From Lachnospiraceae bacterium (GTDB lineage: Bacteria; Bacillota; Clostridia; Lachnospirales; Lachnospiraceae), in NCBI GenBank assembly GCA_017935565.1, contig JAGBHK010000016.1, positions 62,001 to 126,000 of the forward strand: 64,000 bases of DNA. Reading direction: 5' to 3'. The position numbers and the translations under genes are program-made. Under the pieces are notes generated by a model. That model saw only the letters and a list, made by a program, of their open reading frames with translations, made no database searches and was not told the DNA's origin. Positions 50,347 through 60,688 of this stretch are shown piece after piece. Position 1 is the first letter of the stretch; every line of letters begins with the position of its first letter.

Positions 50347-51657
50347 TTAGCAATCCTTTCCAATATATTCCATAATCTCACCCACCATATATAATGAGCC
50401 AACACAGAATAATTTTTCTTCGTCACATTTACTTTCAAGAGCGTAGGCAAATGCTTCTTTAACCGAAGGCTTGTCCACTATCTCTATATCATCTGTTTCA
50501 AATTGAATAAGTGGAATAATATTATCCATAGACAATGCTCTCGCACCACTAACTGGCGCAACCACAACCTTTTTAACATTCTTCAATGTGTTAAGCATCG
50601 AAACCATAGCCATATAATCTTTTTCTTTAACAACAGAAAACATCAAAATAACTTTTCCGTCAATTCCACTTACGTGTTTTACAAATTCCCTAAGTCCTTC
50701 TTCATTATGCGCACCATCTAAGAATACATCCTTCATAATTTCCTGCATTCTTCCTGCCCACTTCGTCTTTAAAATTCCTTCTTGTACAACATCTTTTGCA
50801 AGTTTTTCGCCTAAAACTTCTTCTAATGCAGCAAGTGCCAAAGCACAGTTACAAGTCTGGTATTCCATCACAAATGGAATTCGTAATACTCCATATTTAT
50901 CATACATATTTACAATAGAAAAATCAATAGTTTTCTGTGATTTTTCTACGATTTTAATATGACTTCTTTTTATACAAATTGACTTTGAATTTTTCTCTTT
51001 AGCTTTGTTTTCAATAATTCTAGCAACTTTTTCATCCTCGCCATAATACACAACTGGCACGCTATTCTTAATAATTCCAGCCTTTTCCATCGCAATTTCT
51101 TCAATGGTTTCACCAAGTATCTCCATATGGTCCATACTAACTGTTGTAATAATTGTTACAAGCGGTTTTTTCACAACATTTGTCGCGTCCAATCTTCCGC
51201 CAAGACCAGTTTCAAGAATTACATATTCCATCCCCGCTCTTTTAAATATAATCAGCGCCAACACAAAAAGCATTTCAAAAAAGGATAAATGGCTATATCC
51301 CTCGCTAATCATCTCATCCATCGTTTTTTTCAATATATTAAATGCAGTCAAAAATTCTTCATCAGAAACATCCACACCATCAACCTTAATTCGCTCATTT
51401 ATCTTAACCAAATGAGGTGATGTAAACATTCCTACCTTATTTCCATTTTGAAGTAAAATACCATTCAAAAATGCGCATGTAGAGCCCTTGCCATTAGTTC
51501 CTGCAATGTGAATCACCTTCAATTCATCCTGCGGATTACCAAATCTGTTCAACATTTCGCCTATGGTATCTTCATCAGTTTTCTTAACAAATTTAGGTAT
51601 ATCAAGTAAATAATTTACTGCATATTCATAATCTTTTTTATCAAAATTGTTCATCAT
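50347..51657 (-). CDS. folC: Folylpolyglutamate / dihydrofolate synthase
   Basis: The 436-residue Mur-ligase-type enzyme has IAGTNGKGSTCAFLNGIL (P-loop), FTSPHLVKINERIKVDG, ETGLGGRLDATNVV and VFLDGAHNEEG. It adds glutamates to folates to retain them in the cell. It heads a transcript continuing into the 45-residue gene and the TPR gene. Confidence 0.95.
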   Translation of the reverse strand: MMNNFDKKDYEYAVNYLLDIPKFVKKTDEDTIGEMLNRFGNPQDELKVIHIAGTNGKGSTCAFLNGILLQNGNKVGMFTSPHLVKINERIKVDGVDVSDEEFLTAFNILKKTMDEMISEGYSHLSFFEMLFVLALIIFKRAGMEYVILETGLGGRLDATNVVKKPLVTIITTVSMDHMEILGETIEEIAMEKAGIIKNSVPVVYYGEDEKVARIIENKAKEKNSKSICIKRSHIKIVEKSQKTIDFSIVNMYDKYGVLRIPFVMEYQTCNCALALAALEEVLGEKLAKDVVQEGILKTKWAGRMQEIMKDVFLDGAHNEEGLREFVKHVSGIDGKVILMFSVVKEKDYMAMVSMLNTLKNVKKVVVAPVSGARALSMDNIIPLIQFETDDIEIVDKPSVKEAFAYALESKCDEEKLFCVGSLYMVGEIMEYIGKDC

Positions 51658-51754
51658 TTTTCATTTCTCCATTTCATATATTATTATATAAAATGGTGCA
51701 TCTTTTGCAACTAATTTTTTTCGCAAAATAAATTATTTTTCGCCATTTACGCAC

Positions 51755-51787
51755 AAAAACTTGCACTGTTTTACAGTACAAGTTTTT
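51755..51787. terminator. Terminator after the RHH gene
   Basis: AAAAACTTGCACTG (51755-51768) pairs with CAGTACAAGTTTTT (51774-51787) with one mismatch. The A and T runs allow use in both directions; it follows the RHH gene. Confidence 0.82.
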
Positions 51788-51819
51788 ATGTTTTATAAAA
51801 TCATTCTCCCATTTACCAC

Positions 51820-52017
51820 TTAACTTATATCAAGTTCAGGCGGAACATCTATCTCATCGGAAACATACTTTCCATTTTTCTTACGCTGTCTTACACACTC
51901 TGTCAACAAATACTCTATCTGTCCATTAACAGAACGAAAGTCATCCTCCGCCCATGCCGCTATGGCATTATATAATTTTTCTGACAATCTAAGTGGAACT
52001 TGTTTTTTTTCTGCCAT
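51820..52017 (-). CDS. Ribbon-helix-helix (Arc-type) protein
   Basis: The 65-residue protein begins [20 protein letters not shown], followed by [19 protein letters not shown]: a beta strand (VPLRLS) and two helices, the Arc/MetJ fold that binds DNA as a dimer. It lies 63 bp downstream of the SPFH gene. RHH proteins next to SPFH genes occur in many Firmicutes and are sometimes annotated as antitoxins; no toxin is next to it here, so a regulator of the SPFH gene is equally possible. Confidence 0.82.
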   Translation of the reverse strand: MAEKKQVPLRLSEKLYNAIAAWAEDDFRSVNGQIEYLLTECVRQRKKNGKYVSDEIDVPPELDIS

Positions 52018-52080
52018 GCTGCACTTCCTTTCATTGGTTTGTTTTTTTTATTTTTCGCGTAATTCCTGCGCATTAGCATA

Positions 52081-53100
52081 CTAGTATAAACTTCCTGAAT
52101 TTACTACTGGTTGTGCATCGTGATTTCCGCAAAGAACTACTAATAAGTTAGAAACCATTGCTGCTTTTCTTTCTTCATCAAGTTCTACTACATTATTTTC
52201 ATTCAATCTCTCTAAAGCCATTTCAACCATTCCAACAGCACCGTCAACTATCATCTTTCTAGCATCAATAATCGCTGAAGCCTGCTGTCTTTGAAGCATT
52301 ACCGCTGCAATTTCAGGTGCATATGCAAGATATGTGATTCTAGCTTCCATTATTTCAATACCTGCTGATTTAACCTTTTCTTGAATTTCTGCACGAATTC
52401 TTTCAGCAACTACTTCACTTGAACCTCTAAGGCTTCCTTCATCAGCCTGACCATCACCTGTTGTATCAATTCCTGGTGCTACATCATATGGATACATACG
52501 AACAATATTTCTAAGAGCACTATCACACTGCAACGAAAGATATTCTTTATAATTATCAACATCAAACACTGCCTTTGCAGTATCAACAACTTTCCACATT
52601 ACAGCAATACCTATTTCAATAGGATTACCGAGACAATCGTTAATCTTCTGTCTATTATTGTTAAGAGTCATAATCTTAAGCGAAATCTTTTTTGATGCCA
52701 AAGATGGAACAGTAATATTTGTTGAATCTAATTTAAATGTAGCGTTTGAGTTTTCAGTTCCACTCTGCGCAAGTTTTGTAGCAGCAGCAGGATTAACAGC
52801 CACACAGAATGGATTTACAAAATAAAATCCTTCTTCCTTCAATGTTCCAACATATTTACCAAACAATGTCAACACTAACGCTTCTTGTGGTCCTATAACC
52901 TTAAGTCCTAAAAATGGAATCCAACCAAGCGACAATATAATAATACCAACTACCAACATCACAACACCCATAGCATCTACATTCTTATCAAGTTCAATAC
53001 CACCAAATACTACAAGTGCAATTCCTCCCAGATATATCAGTAATGTAAGTAACATCACTGCCATACCATTTTTCTTTTGACCAATTAATTTTTCGTTCAT
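52081..53100 (-). CDS. SPFH domain membrane protein
   Basis: The 339-residue protein has two adjacent transmembrane helices (about 14-35 and 43-66), then an SPFH (stomatin/prohibitin/flotillin) domain from about 70: IGPQEALVLTLFGKYVGTLKEEGFYFVNPF, AVMWKVVDTAKAVFDVDNYKEYLSLQCDSALRNIVR, and the helical KVKSAGIEIMEARITYLAYAPEIAAVMLQRQQA. Such proteins form ring or microdomain assemblies in the membrane. Ends before the RHH gene. Strong GGGAGG ribosome site. Confidence 0.92.
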   Translation of the reverse strand: MNEKLIGQKKNGMAVMLLTLLIYLGGIALVVFGGIELDKNVDAMGVVMLVVGIIILSLGWIPFLGLKVIGPQEALVLTLFGKYVGTLKEEGFYFVNPFCVAVNPAAATKLAQSGTENSNATFKLDSTNITVPSLASKKISLKIMTLNNNRQKINDCLGNPIEIGIAVMWKVVDTAKAVFDVDNYKEYLSLQCDSALRNIVRMYPYDVAPGIDTTGDGQADEGSLRGSSEVVAERIRAEIQEKVKSAGIEIMEARITYLAYAPEIAAVMLQRQQASAIIDARKMIVDGAVGMVEMALERLNENNVVELDEERKAAMVSNLLVVLCGNHDAQPVVNSGSLY

Positions 53101-53191
53101 AATAAAACCTCCCTATTTAATCTTATGTTTTTTGATATCATTATGATATCACTTTCAAATCATTGTGTCAATATAAAAATTGTAATTTTTG

Positions 53192-53620
53192 ATTTTTCTT
53201 CTGGTGCACTAGATTCACCTACTTTTGGTGCACCACAGAACTTTTTTTCTTCTGGTACACTAACTTCACCTACTTTTGGTGCACCACAGAACTTTTTTCC
53301 CTCTGGTGCACTGATTTTGGCTTCTTTCGGTACACCACAGAACTTTTTTTCTTCCGGTGCACTAGCTTCACCTACTTTTGGTGCACCACAGAACTTTTTT
53401 CTTCTGGTGCACTAGATTCACCCACTTTTGGTGCACCACAGAACTTTTTTTCTTCTGGTGCACTAGATTCACCTACTTTTGGTGCACCACAGAACTTTTT
53501 TCCCTCTGGTGCACTGATTTTGGCTTCTTTTGGTGCACCACAGAACTTTTTTTCTTCCGGTGCACTAACTTCACCCACTTTTGGTGCACCACAGAACTTT
53601 TTTTCTTCTGATGCACCAAT
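53192..53620. repeat. 51-bp tandem repeat array with GTGCAC boxes
   Basis: Eight copies of a 51-bp unit, with GGTGCACC starting at 53227, 53278, 53329, 53380, 53430, 53481, 53532 and 53583; one step is 50 bp because a T is missing from a T run. Each unit has two self-complementary GTGCAC cores (some degenerated to GTACAC). Since 51 is 17 codons, long frames occur on both strands (for example repeating CGAPKVGESSAPEEKKF on the minus strand), but the 1-bp deletion breaks them and no ribosome site is seen. Lies between the SPFH and FapA-like genes. Confidence 0.85.
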
Positions 53621-53663
53621 GCATCCGTCCGCTCGCTCATTCGCTCGCTGTCGTTTCTTACCC

Positions 53664-53780
53664 TATGACGTATAACGCTCATAAAAAACAAGCCACAGTC
53701 GAAAAACCTTGCAAGCAAGTTTTTCGCCTCTGACTTGTTTTTCCCCGCGACTTGCGTCGCAGGGCGCGTTATTCGTCATA
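53664..53780. repeat. Inverted-repeat element at the 3' end of the FapA-like gene (type V)
   Basis: TATGACGTATAACGC (53664-53678) and GCGTTATTCGTCATA (53766-53780) are inverted repeats with one mismatch. Between them are a nested hairpin (AAAACAAG/CTTGTTTT outside, CGAAAAA/TTTTTCG and CTTGC/GCAAG inside, 53685-53741) and GCGAC-TTGC-GTCGC. The right end overlaps the last four codons (YDE-stop) of the FapA-like gene. The inner stem with its T run may also end transcription of that gene. Confidence 0.65.
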
Positions 53781-55157
53781 GTCTTCTTCGATGTATCTTT
53801 TGGAGAGGATTTTGTCTCCTTTTCGTTTAAACACTATTTCTTCGTATTCATTTTCAACTATCATTGCCTTACCGTCTATCAGTAAACGTACACCAGGATA
53901 TACTCGTTTTTCAACTACAACCTCTGCATATTTACCAACTTCAATACGGCGGTTTATTTGGTCATAAAGACTTCTCAATCTACTTATTTCTGCAGATTTT
54001 TCAATTTTAGTTCGAACTAGTTGCATATAAAGTTTTTGATCAACATCTTTCTTGTCTTTATACAAATCTATTGCGCGTTCAATCTTATCAAGTTCCTTTT
54101 CTTCCTCATGAAGTTCGCCGTACAATTCCTTTAATGTGTTGTTTACACTTTCTTCAATACCAACCTCTATAACAGTCTTTACACAAGTTTCACTTCCAAG
54201 TGTTTTTGTGCGAACTCGCCTGTTAGCCTTTAAGGAACCTCCTACAATCGTCGATGTTTTTCCATAAATATTTACATCCTTATACGCTGTAACATAAGAA
54301 TTTACAATAGCATCCGACTGGACACTTCCACCTGACGATACATTAGCGTTTTCAATAAATTGAGCAAACAGATTGCCAACTGCCGAAACATCAGCCTTTC
54401 CTCCGCCTAAAATTCCTCCACGGACCAATAATTCTTTTCCCGCAGATACAACGGCCGCTTCAATTCTTTTATTAACAGTAATATTGCCTGTCGCTTTAAC
54501 TATCATACCAGCTTTAATACTGCCCATTACCTCAAGATCACCCTTAAAATCAATATTACCAGTTGATAAATCAACATCGCCTGTTACTGTAAAAATTGGT
54601 AAAACCTGAAGTTGGCCCATATTAAGTTCAACCTTACCTGCAATGGTTGCATAGTATTTTCCGTCTTCGCCGATATTAAAGCCGTTTCCTCTAAGTGGCG
54701 GCAAATCTTTAGTCTTTTTAGGATGAATAACTTGACCTTTTACGTTTATTCCATTACTTCCTTCATCTCTAGGAATATATTCAGCCAATTCCGTGCCTAT
54801 CTCAACGCTGTTAATCAAATTCAGATTATAATAGTCAACCGCTCCACTTTCAAGCAATTTAGGCTTCTTACTTGGATTTGGATTAAACTTAAATTCGTAA
54901 TGCCCGTCATTACCTTCAGTAACTTCAACACCTCTTGCAATGACGACATATTCATTATAAATCTCGTCAGTAATCATCCAATCAACTTTGTCTTTTCTTA
55001 CACCTACAACAACACCCATTTCAGCAACAAGTGTCATAATATCATCTGAATTCAATAATTCTTTATCGTCAGCAGTGATAGGTTTTAGACATAGCGCGAC
55101 GCTCATAAGGTCTTCACTTATATCAATATCAATTATATTTTTAATATTTTTATCCAT
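53769..55157 (-). CDS. FapA/DUF342 family protein
   Basis: The 462-residue protein contains a polymer-like beta-helix centre rich in Gly and Val (GDVDLSTGNIDFKGDLEVMGSIKAGMIVKATGNITVNKRIEAAVVSAGKELLVRGGILGG, read in part), the hallmark of DUF342/FapA (flagellar assembly protein A), followed by a coiled coil (about 335-400). Proposed to be a polymer-forming cytoskeletal-like protein; the function is not settled. The C-terminus overlaps an inverted-repeat element. It follows valS by 27 bp. Confidence 0.88.
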   Translation of the reverse strand: MDKNIKNIIDIDISEDLMSVALCLKPITADDKELLNSDDIMTLVAEMGVVVGVRKDKVDWMITDEIYNEYVVIARGVEVTEGNDGHYEFKFNPNPSKKPKLLESGAVDYYNLNLINSVEIGTELAEYIPRDEGSNGINVKGQVIHPKKTKDLPPLRGNGFNIGEDGKYYATIAGKVELNMGQLQVLPIFTVTGDVDLSTGNIDFKGDLEVMGSIKAGMIVKATGNITVNKRIEAAVVSAGKELLVRGGILGGGKADVSAVGNLFAQFIENANVSSGGSVQSDAIVNSYVTAYKDVNIYGKTSTIVGGSLKANRRVRTKTLGSETCVKTVIEVGIEESVNNTLKELYGELHEEEKELDKIERAIDLYKDKKDVDQKLYMQLVRTKIEKSAEISRLRSLYDQINRRIEVGKYAEVVVEKRVYPGVRLLIDGKAMIVENEYEEIVFKRKGDKILSKRYIEEDYDE

Positions 55158-55184
55158 AACCTATCACGCTCCTTTTATCATTTT

Positions 55185-57821
55185 TTATTTTGTAAGATTT
55201 GCAAGACTTTCAAGTACTCTTTCCATCATCTCTTTGTACTTAGCCTGTTTTTCCTTTTCTTCGTTAATCTTAGCTTCAGGCGCTTTATTTACGAAGTTAG
55301 GATTGCTAAGCATTCCGTCAACTCTTGCAATTTCCTTCTCAAGTTTTTCTTTTTCCTTTGTAAGACGTTCGATTTCCTTTTCAATGTCTACAAGCTCTGC
55401 AAATGGCATATATACTGTAGCCTTTGATACTACTGTAGATACAGCATCATCAGGGATTCCAGCCTTGTCAGCCTGTACTAAAACTTCACTTGCATATGAA
55501 AGTGTTCCGAAGAATACTTTACCTGTTTCAAATATATTTCTTACGTCCTCATTTTCTGAAACAACGTATACTGTAGCCTTCTTGCTAGGTGGAACATTCA
55601 TATTTGAACGAACATTTCTAATCGCACGAACAGCTTCTTTAATAGCTTCAATGTCCGCTTCTTCCTTAGCAAAGTTTAATTCATCCTTATATTCCGGCCA
55701 ATTAGAAATCATAATTGATTCTTCTTTATCTTCTAAGTTTGTGAAGATTTCTTCTGTAATAAATGGCATATATGGATGTAATAACTTAAGCGATGTAACA
55801 AGTACTGTCTTAAGTGTATATAACGCAGCTTCTTTAGTATTATTATCGTCACTATAAAGTCTTGGCTTAACCATTTCAATGTACCAATCACAGAATTCTT
55901 CCCAAATGAAGTTATAAAGCTTATCTGCCGCAATACCAAGTTCAAACTTCTCGATATTATCTGTAACTTCTTTAGCAAGATTATTTACCTTAGATAAAAT
56001 CCACTTATCTGCGTCTGTAAGCTTGTCAATAGAAACGTCTGCAATACCGCCTTCTGGCATATTCATCATAATAAATCTTGATGCATTCCATACCTTGTTT
56101 GCGAAGTTTCTGCTCGCCTCAACTCTTTCCATATAGAATCTCATATCATTACCAGGAGCATTACCTGTGATAAGTGTGAATCTAAGAGCATCTGCACCGT
56201 ACTTTTCAATAATTTCAAGTGGGTCAATACCATTTCCAAGGGATTTACTCATCTTTCTACCAAGTGAGTCTCTTACCAAGCCATGGATAAGTACTGTATC
56301 AAAAGGAACCTGACCTGTATGTTCAAGGCCGGAGAACATCATTCTCATTACCCAGAAAGGAATAATGTCGTAACCTGTTACAAGTACATTTGTTGGGTAG
56401 AAATATTCCATCTCCTCTGTCTTTTCAGGCCAGCCAAGTGTTGAGAATGGCCACAATGCTGATGAGAACCATGTATCAAGTGTATCTGGGTCCTGACGCA
56501 TTTCCTTGCCACATTTTGGACAATTGCATGTATTTTCCTTAGTAACAATCATTTCGCCACATTCATCACAGTAAAATGCAGGAATCTGATGTCCCCACCA
56601 CAACTGTCTTGAAATACACCAGTCACGGATATTTTCTAACCAGTGGAAATATGTCTTTTCAAAATGTTCTGGAACGAACTGTGTATCATCCTTCTTAACT
56701 GCATCAATAGCTGGACCTGCAAGTGGCTTCATCTTTACAAACCACTGCTTAGAAACTCTAGGTTCAACTGTTGTAGAACATCTATAACATGTACCAACAT
56801 TATGTGAGTAATCCTCAATCTTAACCAATGCGCCTTCTGCCTCTAAATCAGCTACGATAGCCTTTCTAGCTTCGTATCTGTCCATACCAGCATACTTTGG
56901 ATAATCCTCTGTAATCTTAGCATCATCTGTCATAACATTGATGATAGGAAGATTATGTCTAGCACCAACTTCAAAGTCGTTAGGATCATGAGCTGGTGTA
57001 ATCTTAACAACACCTGTACCAAAATCCATTTCTACATAATCATCTGCAACGATTGGAATCTCTCTATGTACAAGAGGAAGAATTACTGTTTTTCCAATCA
57101 TATCTTTATATCTATCGTCATTTGGATTAACTGCAACAGCTGTATCACCAAGCAATGTCTCAGGTCTTGTTGTAGCAAGGTTAATGTAACCACTTCCATC
57201 CGACAATGCATATCTTAAATGCCAAAAATGTCCAGCCTGATCTTCGTATTCAACCTCTGCATCAGAAATAGATGTAAGACATTTTGGACACCAGTTGATA
57301 ATTCTTTCACCTCTGTAAATAAGTCCCTTATTGTAAAGGTTTACGAAAACTTCCTTTACAGCCTTATTACATCCATCATCCATAGTGAATCTTTCTCTGT
57401 CCCAGTCAGCTGAAGAACCAATCTTTTTAAGCTGAGTTACGATTCTTCCGCCGTATTCCTTCTTCCATTCCCAAGCTCTTTCTAAGAATCCGTCTCTCCC
57501 TAAATCTTCTTTAGTAACGCCTTCTTTTCTCATTGCTTCAACAATCTTAGCTTCTGTTGCAATTGACGCATGGTCTGTACCTGGAAGCCAAAGTGCTGAA
57601 TAACCTTGCATTCTCTTTGTTCTAATAAGAATATCCTGCAATGTATTATCAAGAGCATGTCCCATATGGAGCTGTCCTGTAATATTTGGAGGAGGCATTA
57701 CGATTGTAAACGGCTTCTTATCCTTATCAATCTCTGCGTGGAAATATTTCTGTTTTTCCCAGTTTACATAAATTCTTTCTTCGATTTCCGAAGGATTATA
57801 ATTCTTTTCTAATTCTTTCAT
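55185..57821 (-). CDS. valS: Valyl-tRNA synthetase
   Basis: The 878-residue class I enzyme has HMGH (52-55) in [15 protein letters not shown], the editing domain with [17 protein letters not shown], a zinc-ribbon-like CDECGE...[15 protein letters not shown] (about residue 522-526, [14 protein letters not shown]), and the C-terminal coiled-coil arm ([22 protein letters not shown]). It charges tRNA-Val and edits Thr. No T-box leader is possible: only 18 bp separate it from trkH. Confidence 0.97.
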   Translation of the reverse strand: MKELEKNYNPSEIEERIYVNWEKQKYFHAEIDKDKKPFTIVMPPPNITGQLHMGHALDNTLQDILIRTKRMQGYSALWLPGTDHASIATEAKIVEAMRKEGVTKEDLGRDGFLERAWEWKKEYGGRIVTQLKKIGSSADWDRERFTMDDGCNKAVKEVFVNLYNKGLIYRGERIINWCPKCLTSISDAEVEYEDQAGHFWHLRYALSDGSGYINLATTRPETLLGDTAVAVNPNDDRYKDMIGKTVILPLVHREIPIVADDYVEMDFGTGVVKITPAHDPNDFEVGARHNLPIINVMTDDAKITEDYPKYAGMDRYEARKAIVADLEAEGALVKIEDYSHNVGTCYRCSTTVEPRVSKQWFVKMKPLAGPAIDAVKKDDTQFVPEHFEKTYFHWLENIRDWCISRQLWWGHQIPAFYCDECGEMIVTKENTCNCPKCGKEMRQDPDTLDTWFSSALWPFSTLGWPEKTEEMEYFYPTNVLVTGYDIIPFWVMRMMFSGLEHTGQVPFDTVLIHGLVRDSLGRKMSKSLGNGIDPLEIIEKYGADALRFTLITGNAPGNDMRFYMERVEASRNFANKVWNASRFIMMNMPEGGIADVSIDKLTDADKWILSKVNNLAKEVTDNIEKFELGIAADKLYNFIWEEFCDWYIEMVKPRLYSDDNNTKEAALYTLKTVLVTSLKLLHPYMPFITEEIFTNLEDKEESIMISNWPEYKDELNFAKEEADIEAIKEAVRAIRNVRSNMNVPPSKKATVYVVSENEDVRNIFETGKVFFGTLSYASEVLVQADKAGIPDDAVSTVVSKATVYMPFAELVDIEKEIERLTKEKEKLEKEIARVDGMLSNPNFVNKAPEAKINEEKEKQAKYKEMMERVLESLANLTK

Positions 57822-57839
57822 TTTTAAATCTCCATTTCA

Positions 57840-59285
57840 TTATCTATTTTTCTTCCATGTTGAAGGAAGTAATAATATAAGCATTGGGAATAATTCAAGC
57901 CTTCCCGCTAACATATCAAAAACAAATACCAATTTTGATACGTCAGAAAAATCCGAAAAATTTTTAGTTGGTCCAACGGCTTCAAGTCCTGGTCCAATGT
58001 TATTTATTGTGGCTGCTACCGATGTGAAATTCGTCGTAAAATCATGTCCATCAGCCGATACAATTAACAACGACACTATAAAAATCGCAAAAAAGGATAC
58101 TAAATACACATTTACTGAACGGACGACTTCATGTTCCACTGTTTTTCCGTCCATTTTTACCTTTTTAACCACTCTCGGATGAGTGATTACCTTAAGTTCT
58201 TTCAACATTGTCTTAAACAAAATTATCAATCGACTAACTTTTATACCACCGCCAGTACTTCCAGCGCAAGCTCCCACAAACATCAATATAACTAATATTG
58301 ATTTTGACAGTTCTGGCCACAAATCAAAGTCCGTCGTCGAAAATCCTGTTGTTGTTATGATTGAACCGACCTGGAATCCAGCATGTCTCAATGCTTCACT
58401 TATACTACCAAACATTTGCCTAATATCCACTGTTATAATTGCAATTGCAATTAAAATAATAGATATATAGACTCGAAATTCTGCCGATTTAAACACATCT
58501 TTTATGCGACCCTTGACAACGAGATGATATAAACTAAAATTCACACCAAACATTATCATAAAAATTGTAATAACAACCTGCGCAAATGCTGAATAACTGC
58601 CTACGCTTGAGTTTAATACTCCAAATCCACCAGTTCCCGCCGTTCCCATGGCTATGGTTACTGAATCAAACCAATGCATACCAGCACATAACAACAGTAT
58701 TATTTCTACCAACGTCAACGCAAAATACATTGAATACAATAAGAACGCTGTATCTCTTATCTTTGGCACTAGTTTACCAACAGAGGGACCTGTGCTTTCC
58801 ACTTTCATAAGATACATATTATTCCCACCAGATAATGGCAAAATTGCCATTAGGAATACCAAAACACCCATCCCACCAATCCAATGGGTAAAACTCCTCC
58901 AAAAAAGTAATGATTTCCCCATTGCTTCAACATCTGACAGTATACTTGCTCCTGTAGTCGTGAAACCTGAAACCGTTTCAAACAACGCATCTACAACTGA
59001 AGGTATTGCTCCCGAAAAAACAAATGGAAGCATGCCAAATATACTCAATACAATCCAACTTAAAGCAACAATTACAAGACCTTCTTTAGCATATAATGTT
59101 TTTTCTTTCGGTTTAAACCTTGTTATAATAAACCCAATAACCAAACACACAAGAGCAGTCAACGCAATGCTCATAGCCTCTTTTCCCTCCCGATATATAC
59201 CGGAAACTATAAGAGGTAAGAAAAGAAAGGCGCCTTCAATATTTAATATCCAACCAATTATGTAAAATATCATTCCATAATTCAT
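57840..59285 (-). CDS. trkH: TrkH-type potassium uptake channel subunit
   Basis: The 481-residue membrane protein has four M1-P-M2 repeats with selectivity filters such as TTGAS, GTAGTGGFG, TTTGFSTTDF and NNIGPG, plus SFTHWIGGMGVLVF. It conducts K+ (or Na+-coupled K+) inward, gated by TrkA. trkA lies 7 bp upstream. Unusually for such pairs, valS follows in 18 bp, so the K+ and valS genes may share a transcript. Confidence 0.93.
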   Translation of the reverse strand: MNYGMIFYIIGWILNIEGAFLFLPLIVSGIYREGKEAMSIALTALVCLVIGFIITRFKPKEKTLYAKEGLVIVALSWIVLSIFGMLPFVFSGAIPSVVDALFETVSGFTTTGASILSDVEAMGKSLLFWRSFTHWIGGMGVLVFLMAILPLSGGNNMYLMKVESTGPSVGKLVPKIRDTAFLLYSMYFALTLVEIILLLCAGMHWFDSVTIAMGTAGTGGFGVLNSSVGSYSAFAQVVITIFMIMFGVNFSLYHLVVKGRIKDVFKSAEFRVYISIILIAIAIITVDIRQMFGSISEALRHAGFQVGSIITTTGFSTTDFDLWPELSKSILVILMFVGACAGSTGGGIKVSRLIILFKTMLKELKVITHPRVVKKVKMDGKTVEHEVVRSVNVYLVSFFAIFIVSLLIVSADGHDFTTNFTSVAATINNIGPGLEAVGPTKNFSDFSDVSKLVFVFDMLAGRLELFPMLILLLPSTWKKNR

Positions 59286-59292
59286 AACACAA

Positions 59293-60648
59293 CTACTCCA
59301 CTATATCCGTAATATCCTCTATTCCAGGAACCATTGAAACAATGATAACGGAATCTCCAATCTTTAACATATCCTTTCCTCTTGGAGTGATTATCTCACC
59401 ATTTCTGCTAATGGCAGCAAGCAAAATTCCTTCCTTGATCTTTAATTGTTCGAGAGGAACTCCAACAGCCTGATTTTCCCTACCAATTTTATATTCCAAT
59501 GCTTCCACTTTATCTTCAATCAAACTATACATTGTCTCAAGATTTGAACCATCTGCATTTTTCATAGCACGAACATATCTCATAATATAATCAGCTGTAA
59601 GATTTTTTGGATATACTGTAGTATCTAAATCAAGATTTTTGATAACTTCATCAAAATTCATTCTCTTTATTTTTGTAACAACTTTACACTCATTGACAGT
59701 TTTTGCATACATTGACAATAACACATTCTGTTCATCATGACCTGTTAATGCTATAAATGCATCTGTCTTCTCTAATCCTTCTTCCAAAAGAACTGTTCTT
59801 TCTGTACCATCTCCATGTATAATTGTTGCTTCTGGCAATATATCACTTAAATGCTCACATCTTGCTTTATCTTTCTCTATAATTTTTACAGACATGCCAA
59901 TTTTATCTAAAACTTTTGTAAGATAAAAGGCAGTAGCACCACCACCAACAAGCATAACATCTTTAATTCGATGAGATATAATTCCTGTTTTAATAAAGAA
60001 CTTCATCGCTTTCTTTGGCGATGCAACGAATGATACAACATCCTTTTCCTTCAAGACAAAATTACCTCTAGGTATAAACACTTCATCGCCTCTTTCGATA
60101 AGACATACTAATACGTCGCATTTAAGTTTCGTAGTAATATCCATTACCGATACGTTGTGAAGCACAGAATCTTCTGGTATCTTGAACTTCAAAAGTTCCA
60201 CCTTTCCCTTTACAAATGTATCAACCTTTATGGCACTAGGCATACGAAGCACTCGAGAGATTTCTTGCGCAGTAGCAATCTCAGGATTGATAACCATAGC
60301 AAGGCCAAGTTCTTCCTTAATCATTCTTATCTGTTGGCTATATTCGTAATTTCTAATTCTAGCAATAGTATGACAATCACCTGCTTTTTTCGCAATGAGA
60401 CAACATAATATATTAACCTCATCCGATTCAGTAACAGCAATAAGTAAATCCGCATTCTTTACTCCTGCTTCTACCTGCACTTGATAAGATGCACCATTTC
60501 CCACAATACCCATAACATCATTCTGACCTGATATTTCCGATACTGTTTTACTATCCTTATCTATAATTGTAATATTATTTCCTTCGCTGTCCAGCTGTTC
60601 AACTAAGGTTGTTCCAACCTTACCACAACCAACTATTATAATATTCAT
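59293..60648 (-). CDS. trkA: Trk potassium regulatory protein TrkA
   Basis: ATG 60648 (MNIIIVGCGKVGTTLVEQL) follows AGGAAGG; the longer frame from 60774 reads through promoter DNA. The 451-residue protein has two RCK halves, each with a Rossmann NAD motif (GCGKVG and VGGGATAFYLTKVLDK) and an RCK_C part. Tandem RCK organisation is that of E. coli TrkA. It gates TrkH in response to nucleotides. Confidence 0.94.
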   Translation of the reverse strand: MNIIIVGCGKVGTTLVEQLDSEGNNITIIDKDSKTVSEISGQNDVMGIVGNGASYQVQVEAGVKNADLLIAVTESDEVNILCCLIAKKAGDCHTIARIRNYEYSQQIRMIKEELGLAMVINPEIATAQEISRVLRMPSAIKVDTFVKGKVELLKFKIPEDSVLHNVSVMDITTKLKCDVLVCLIERGDEVFIPRGNFVLKEKDVVSFVASPKKAMKFFIKTGIISHRIKDVMLVGGGATAFYLTKVLDKIGMSVKIIEKDKARCEHLSDILPEATIIHGDGTERTVLLEEGLEKTDAFIALTGHDEQNVLLSMYAKTVNECKVVTKIKRMNFDEVIKNLDLDTTVYPKNLTADYIMRYVRAMKNADGSNLETMYSLIEDKVEALEYKIGRENQAVGVPLEQLKIKEGILLAAISRNGEIITPRGKDMLKIGDSVIIVSMVPGIEDITDIVE

Positions 60649-60688
60649 AACAAACCTTCCTGCATAATTACATATTTGTACATATATA

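Noticed and set aside
51820-53100. SPFH-RHH pair as a toxin-antitoxin module
   Set aside because: The RHH protein alone resembles an antitoxin, but the SPFH protein has no toxin features and no other small toxin gene adjoins.
53192-53620. CRISPR array
   Set aside because: The units are contiguous 51-bp repeats without unique spacers, and no cas genes are near.
53372-53718. Repeat proteins encoded by the 51-bp array (CGAPKVGESSAPEEK or VHQKKKSSVVHQK)
   Set aside because: The frame is broken by a 1-bp deletion, open frames occur on both strands, and no start with a ribosome site was found.
57822-57839. T-box leader for valS
   Set aside because: Only 18 bp separate valS from trkH, leaving no space for one.
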